From an uncultured Lachnospiraceae bacterium (GTDB taxonomy: Bacteria > Bacillota > Clostridia > Lachnospirales > Lachnospiraceae): a stretch of 8,806 nucleotides of DNA. The stretch is taken from assembly GCA_946409475.1 (NCBI GenBank), contig CAMJWQ010000123.1, forward strand, positions 1 to 8,806, read 5' to 3'. This document shows positions 6,295 through 8,806 of the stretch, piece after piece. The notes beneath the pieces are model-generated. The model searched no databases. It saw nothing but the letters and a program-made list of their open reading frames with translations, and was not told the origin of the DNA. Position 1 is the stretch's first letter, and every line of letters starts with the position of its first letter. The translations under genes and the position numbers were made by a program.

Positions 6295-8583
6295 ATGATT
6301 ACATTATATAAGGGCGGCGCTTACTTAATTAACGGGAAAGAACTGATTGCCGATGATAAAGATACAATGGATATCCTGAAAAATAAATTAGGAAGTGAGC
6401 ATCCGTCAAAAGAAGAGGCCAAAAAGCAAACCATTGCTTATGGGATTTTAGAGGAGCATAATACATCCCATGATATGGACAAGCTGAAAATTAAATTTGA
6501 CGTTTTAACATCCCATGATATCACCTATGTGGGAATCATTCAGACAGCCCGGGCCTCCGGACTGGAAAAATTCCCCCTTCCCTACGTGCTCACCAATTGT
6601 CACAACAGTTTATGCGCGGTAGGAGGAACCATTAACGAGGATGACCATATGTTCGGCCTGTCCTGTGCGAAAAAATACGGTGGGGTCTACGTGCCTCCCC
6701 ATCAGGCTGTCATTCACCAATATGCCAGGGAAATGCTGGCTGGGGGTGGCAGAATGATTCTTGGCTCCGACAGTCATACCAGATACGGTGCATTGGGTAC
6801 CATGGCTATGGGAGAAGGAGGGCCGGAGCTGGTAAAACAGCTTCTTAAAAAAACCTATGATATAAATATGCCTGAAATTGTCGGTATTTATTTGGAAGGA
6901 AAGCCGATGAAGGGGGTAGGACCTCAGGACGTAGCCCTGGCAATCATAGGGGAAGTTTTTGCCAACGGTTATGTAAATAATAAGGTCATGGAATTCGTAG
7001 GTCCCGGTATTGCCGGGCTGAGCGCCGACTTCAGAATCGGAATTGATGTTATGACAACGGAAACCACCTGTTTATCATCTATTTGGCAGACGGATGAGGT
7101 AATTAGAGAATTTTATGAAATTCATGGAAGAACAGAACAATACAGAGAATTAACACCCGGTCCGGTAACCTATTATGACGGCTTGGTGCATATTGATCTA
7201 GGCAAGATTAAGCCGATGATTGCCATGCCTTTTCATCCCAGCAACACTTATACCGTAGAGGAGCTTAACGCCAATCTTTACGATATCTTGGATGATGTTG
7301 AGAAAAAGGCTGAGATTAGTCTGGGCGGACAGGTTAACTTCTCTTTAAAGGATAAGATAAGAAATAATAGATTGTATGTAGAACAGGGCATTATTGCAGG
7401 CTGTGCAGGCGGCGGCTTTGAAAATATCTGTGATGCCGCGGATATTTTGAGAGGTAAAAGTATTGGCCCTGATGAATTTACGATGAGCGTTTATCCGGCC
7501 TCCACTCCTATTTATATGGAAATTGTTCGAAACGGGGCTATGGCAGATTTAATGGCTACGGGTGCCATAGTGAAAACAGCATTCTGCGGACCCTGTTTTG
7601 GAGCAGGAGATACTCCGGCCAACAATGCCTTCAGTATACGGCACTCTACCCGTAATTTTCCCAATCGGGAAGGGTCAAAATTACAAAATGGCCAAATTTC
7701 CTCCGTTGCACTTATGGATGCCCGTTCCATAGCGGCAACAGCCGCAAACAAGGGCTATTTGACTGCGGCAACGGATATGGATGTAGAATATAAAAATCCG
7801 AAATACCATTTTGACGGAACCATTTATAAAAACCGGGTATTTGACAGCAAGGGAAATGCGGATGACAAGGTGGAGGTTAAGCTTGGCCCCAATATTAAGG
7901 ATTGGCCCAGGATGTCGGGCTTACCGGAAAATTTGTTATTAAAGGTAGTGTCGGAAATCCATGATCCTGTTACAACTACGGATGAATTAATACCCTCGGG
8001 AGAAACCTCAAGCTACCGCTCCAATCCTATGAAGCTGGCAGAATTTACCTTATCCAGAAAGGATCCCTCTTATGTGGGATTGGCTAAAGAAGTACAAAAA
8101 GCGGAAACGGCAAGAATCAACGGAAGCAGTATGGAAGAAGCCCTTCCGGAGCTTTCTCCCGTTTTGGCGGTTATCAGAGAAAGGTATAAAGAAATAAGTA
8201 GTACGGAATTGGGAATCGGAAGTACTATTTTTGCCGTTAAGCCCGGCGACGGTTCAGCAAGGGAACAGGCCGCCTCCTGTCAGAAGGTATTAGGAGGATG
8301 GGCCAATATTGCCAACGAATATGCCACCAAAAGATACCGCTCCAATCTAATTAACTGGGGGATGCTTCCCCTCTTAATAGGCAGGGAGGAGCTTCCCTTT
8401 CATAAAGGTGATTATATATGGATACCCCAGATAAGGGAAGCGGTAAAAGAGAAGAAGACCTCTTTTAAAGCTTATGTAGTAAATCAGGATTGGAAAGAGT
8501 TTGCGCTAAAGACGGGTGACCTTACGGATGATGAGAGAGCCATTATCTTAAAGGGATGTTTGATTAATTACTATAGGGATTAA
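6295..8583 (+). CDS. Aconitase-superfamily hydratase (YbhJ-like)
   Basis: The 762-residue product is a monofunctional aconitase-fold enzyme with a [4Fe-4S] cluster, expected to dehydrate/hydrate a hydroxy-acid in the cytoplasm; its substrate is unknown. Superfamily landmarks in order are LGSDSHTRYGALGTMAMGEG (156-175, His161), GCAGG with Cys370, FCGPCFG with Cys431 and Cys434 (the three cluster ligands), STRNFPNREGSK (451-462), and in the C-terminal swivel domain GDGSAREQAA (651-660) followed by RYRSNLINWGMLPLL. Ordinary aconitases have GSSRE at this last site; here the second serine is Ala655 while Ser654 and Arg656 are kept. That pattern, and the length, match the uncharacterised E. coli YbhJ group, not citrate aconitase AcnA/AcnB or LeuC/LeuD. 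The ATG at 6295 follows AAGGAGGA (6282-6289). No citrate synthase or isocitrate dehydrogenase gene is adjacent, and a terminator follows, so it is probably monocistronic. Confidence 0.9.
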   Translation: MITLYKGGAYLINGKELIADDKDTMDILKNKLGSEHPSKEEAKKQTIAYGILEEHNTSHDMDKLKIKFDVLTSHDITYVGIIQTARASGLEKFPLPYVLTNCHNSLCAVGGTINEDDHMFGLSCAKKYGGVYVPPHQAVIHQYAREMLAGGGRMILGSDSHTRYGALGTMAMGEGGPELVKQLLKKTYDINMPEIVGIYLEGKPMKGVGPQDVALAIIGEVFANGYVNNKVMEFVGPGIAGLSADFRIGIDVMTTETTCLSSIWQTDEVIREFYEIHGRTEQYRELTPGPVTYYDGLVHIDLGKIKPMIAMPFHPSNTYTVEELNANLYDILDDVEKKAEISLGGQVNFSLKDKIRNNRLYVEQGIIAGCAGGGFENICDAADILRGKSIGPDEFTMSVYPASTPIYMEIVRNGAMADLMATGAIVKTAFCGPCFGAGDTPANNAFSIRHSTRNFPNREGSKLQNGQISSVALMDARSIAATAANKGYLTAATDMDVEYKNPKYHFDGTIYKNRVFDSKGNADDKVEVKLGPNIKDWPRMSGLPENLLLKVVSEIHDPVTTTDELIPSGETSSYRSNPMKLAEFTLSRKDPSYVGLAKEVQKAETARINGSSMEEALPELSPVLAVIRERYKEISSTELGIGSTIFAVKPGDGSAREQAASCQKVLGGWANIANEYATKRYRSNLINWGMLPLLIGREELPFHKGDYIWIPQIREAVKEKKTSFKAYVVNQDWKEFALKTGDLTDDERAIILKGCLINYYRD

Positions 8584-8628
8584 CCGGAGCTGCGTTAATG
8601 GTAAAATTTCCATAGACTGTGAACGAAG

Positions 8629-8673
8629 ACTGCCGCATAATGATCAAAAGTTATCATTACGGCAGTTTTTTTT
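8629..8673 (+). terminator. Intrinsic terminator after the hydratase gene
   Basis: Left arm ACTGCCG-CA-TAATGAT (8629-8644) pairs with ATCATTA-CGGCAGT (8653-8666), giving 14 base pairs with a two-base CA bulge and an eight-base loop, followed directly by eight T (8666-8673). It begins 46 bases after the hydratase stop codon. Confidence 0.92.
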
Positions 8674-8701
8674 ATCCGCAGGCACAGAAAAGAACAAATG
8701 T

Positions 8702-8731
8702 TTGCCATGTCCGTATTCTCTATGATATAAT
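8702..8731 (+). promoter_or_regulatory. Candidate sigma-A promoter at the right edge
   Basis: TTGCCA (8702-8707), an 18-base spacer, then a perfect TATAAT (8726-8731). Transcription would start near 8738, inside the first palindromic repeat, and run rightward toward a gene outside the window. No gene is visible yet, so the target is unknown. Confidence 0.5.
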
Positions 8732-8733
8732 AT

Positions 8734-8767
8734 GACCACTTAGCGAGGTACTTTCGAGCTTAGTGGG
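8734..8767. repeat. Imperfect palindromic repeat, copy 1
   Basis: A 34-base unit whose left arm CCACTTAGC (8736-8744) pairs with GCTTAGTGG (8758-8766) except for one T-T mismatch. Inside lie tandem G-A/A-G oppositions (8745-8746 against 8756-8757), a G-C pair and a small loop. A second copy starts 45 bases later. This resembles short intergenic hairpin repeats (REP- or MITE-like); the family is not identified. Confidence 0.75.
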
Positions 8768-8778
8768 AATATATACCT

Positions 8779-8806
8779 GACCACTTAATGAGGTATTTTC
8801 GAATTT
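8779..8806. repeat. Imperfect palindromic repeat, copy 2 (cut by window end)
   Basis: The first 28 bases of the same unit, with 23 of 28 identical to copy 1, separated from it by 11 bases. The left-arm GC of copy 1 is AT here (8788-8789) and the right-arm GC is also AT (8803-8804), so both pairs are preserved. The fifth change (8796) is in the loop. The T-T mismatch and the tandem G-A positions are unchanged. Confidence 0.7.

Noticed and set aside
6255..6311. An 18-codon open frame starting at ATG 6255 in the hydratase leader, overlapping the hydratase start out of frame
   Set aside because: There is no ribosome binding site before it and the composition is A-rich; the strong AAGGAGGA belongs to the hydratase ATG at 6295.
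7512..7751. Minus-strand open frame of 79 residues inside the hydratase gene
   Set aside because: It is antisense to the conserved Cys431/Cys434 region and has no independent support.
8206..8583. Idea that the hydratase is citrate aconitase of the TCA cycle
   Set aside because: The GSARE motif, the 762-residue length and the lack of AcnA-type sequence around the cluster (GCAGG instead of SCTN) fit the YbhJ-like group better.
8598..8613. Short dyad ATGG ... CCAT just after the hydratase gene
   Set aside because: Four-base arms only; the clear terminator is the longer hairpin at 8629-8673.

Overview
The window looks like chromosomal DNA of a moderately AT-rich, spore-forming Firmicute, most likely a clostridium of the Lachnospiraceae type. 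The support is spoVT directly behind mfd (in Bacillus subtilis these two genes are also neighbours), strong AGGAGG-type ribosome binding sites, TTG starts, and a YbhJ-like hydratase. The family-level placement is inference. No phage, transposase, CRISPR, tRNA or rRNA gene is visible.

Layout. Positions 2-2812 (+) hold the C-terminal four fifths of Mfd, the transcription-repair coupling factor, whose 5' end lies outside the window. A 217-base gap with two inverted repeats follows, then spoVT (3030-3578, +), the DNA-binding regulator of late forespore genes. A 67-68 residue hypothetical protein with a TTG start (3591-3797, +) begins 12 bases after spoVT and is probably translated from the same message. 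It meets a minus-strand gene tail to tail, the two stop codons sharing a TTAA. That gene (3794-4423, -) is a VanXY-like M15 zinc D,D-peptidase without a signal peptide. Behind it on the same strand is pncB (4509-5978, -), nicotinate phosphoribosyltransferase.

pncB and the next gene diverge from a 316-base control region that holds a promoter for each direction, a pair of direct repeats and a cluster of AATGTT elements. The gene to the right (6295-8583, +) is a 762-residue aconitase-superfamily hydratase with all three iron-sulfur cysteines, closed by a strong intrinsic terminator at 8629-8673.

The last 100 bases hold a good promoter-like sequence, then two copies of an imperfect palindromic repeat, the second cut by the window end. 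Four of the five differences between the copies are compensatory and keep the hairpin paired.

The genes do not form one pathway. They are housekeeping DNA repair, sporulation control, NAD salvage, a D-Ala-peptide hydrolase and an uncharacterised hydratase. I see no previously undescribed multi-gene system. The parts most worth a second look are the covarying terminal repeats, the cytoplasmic VanXY-like enzyme outside a van cluster, the paired GATAA/TTATC repeats before spoVT, and the repeat-rich region before the hydratase.
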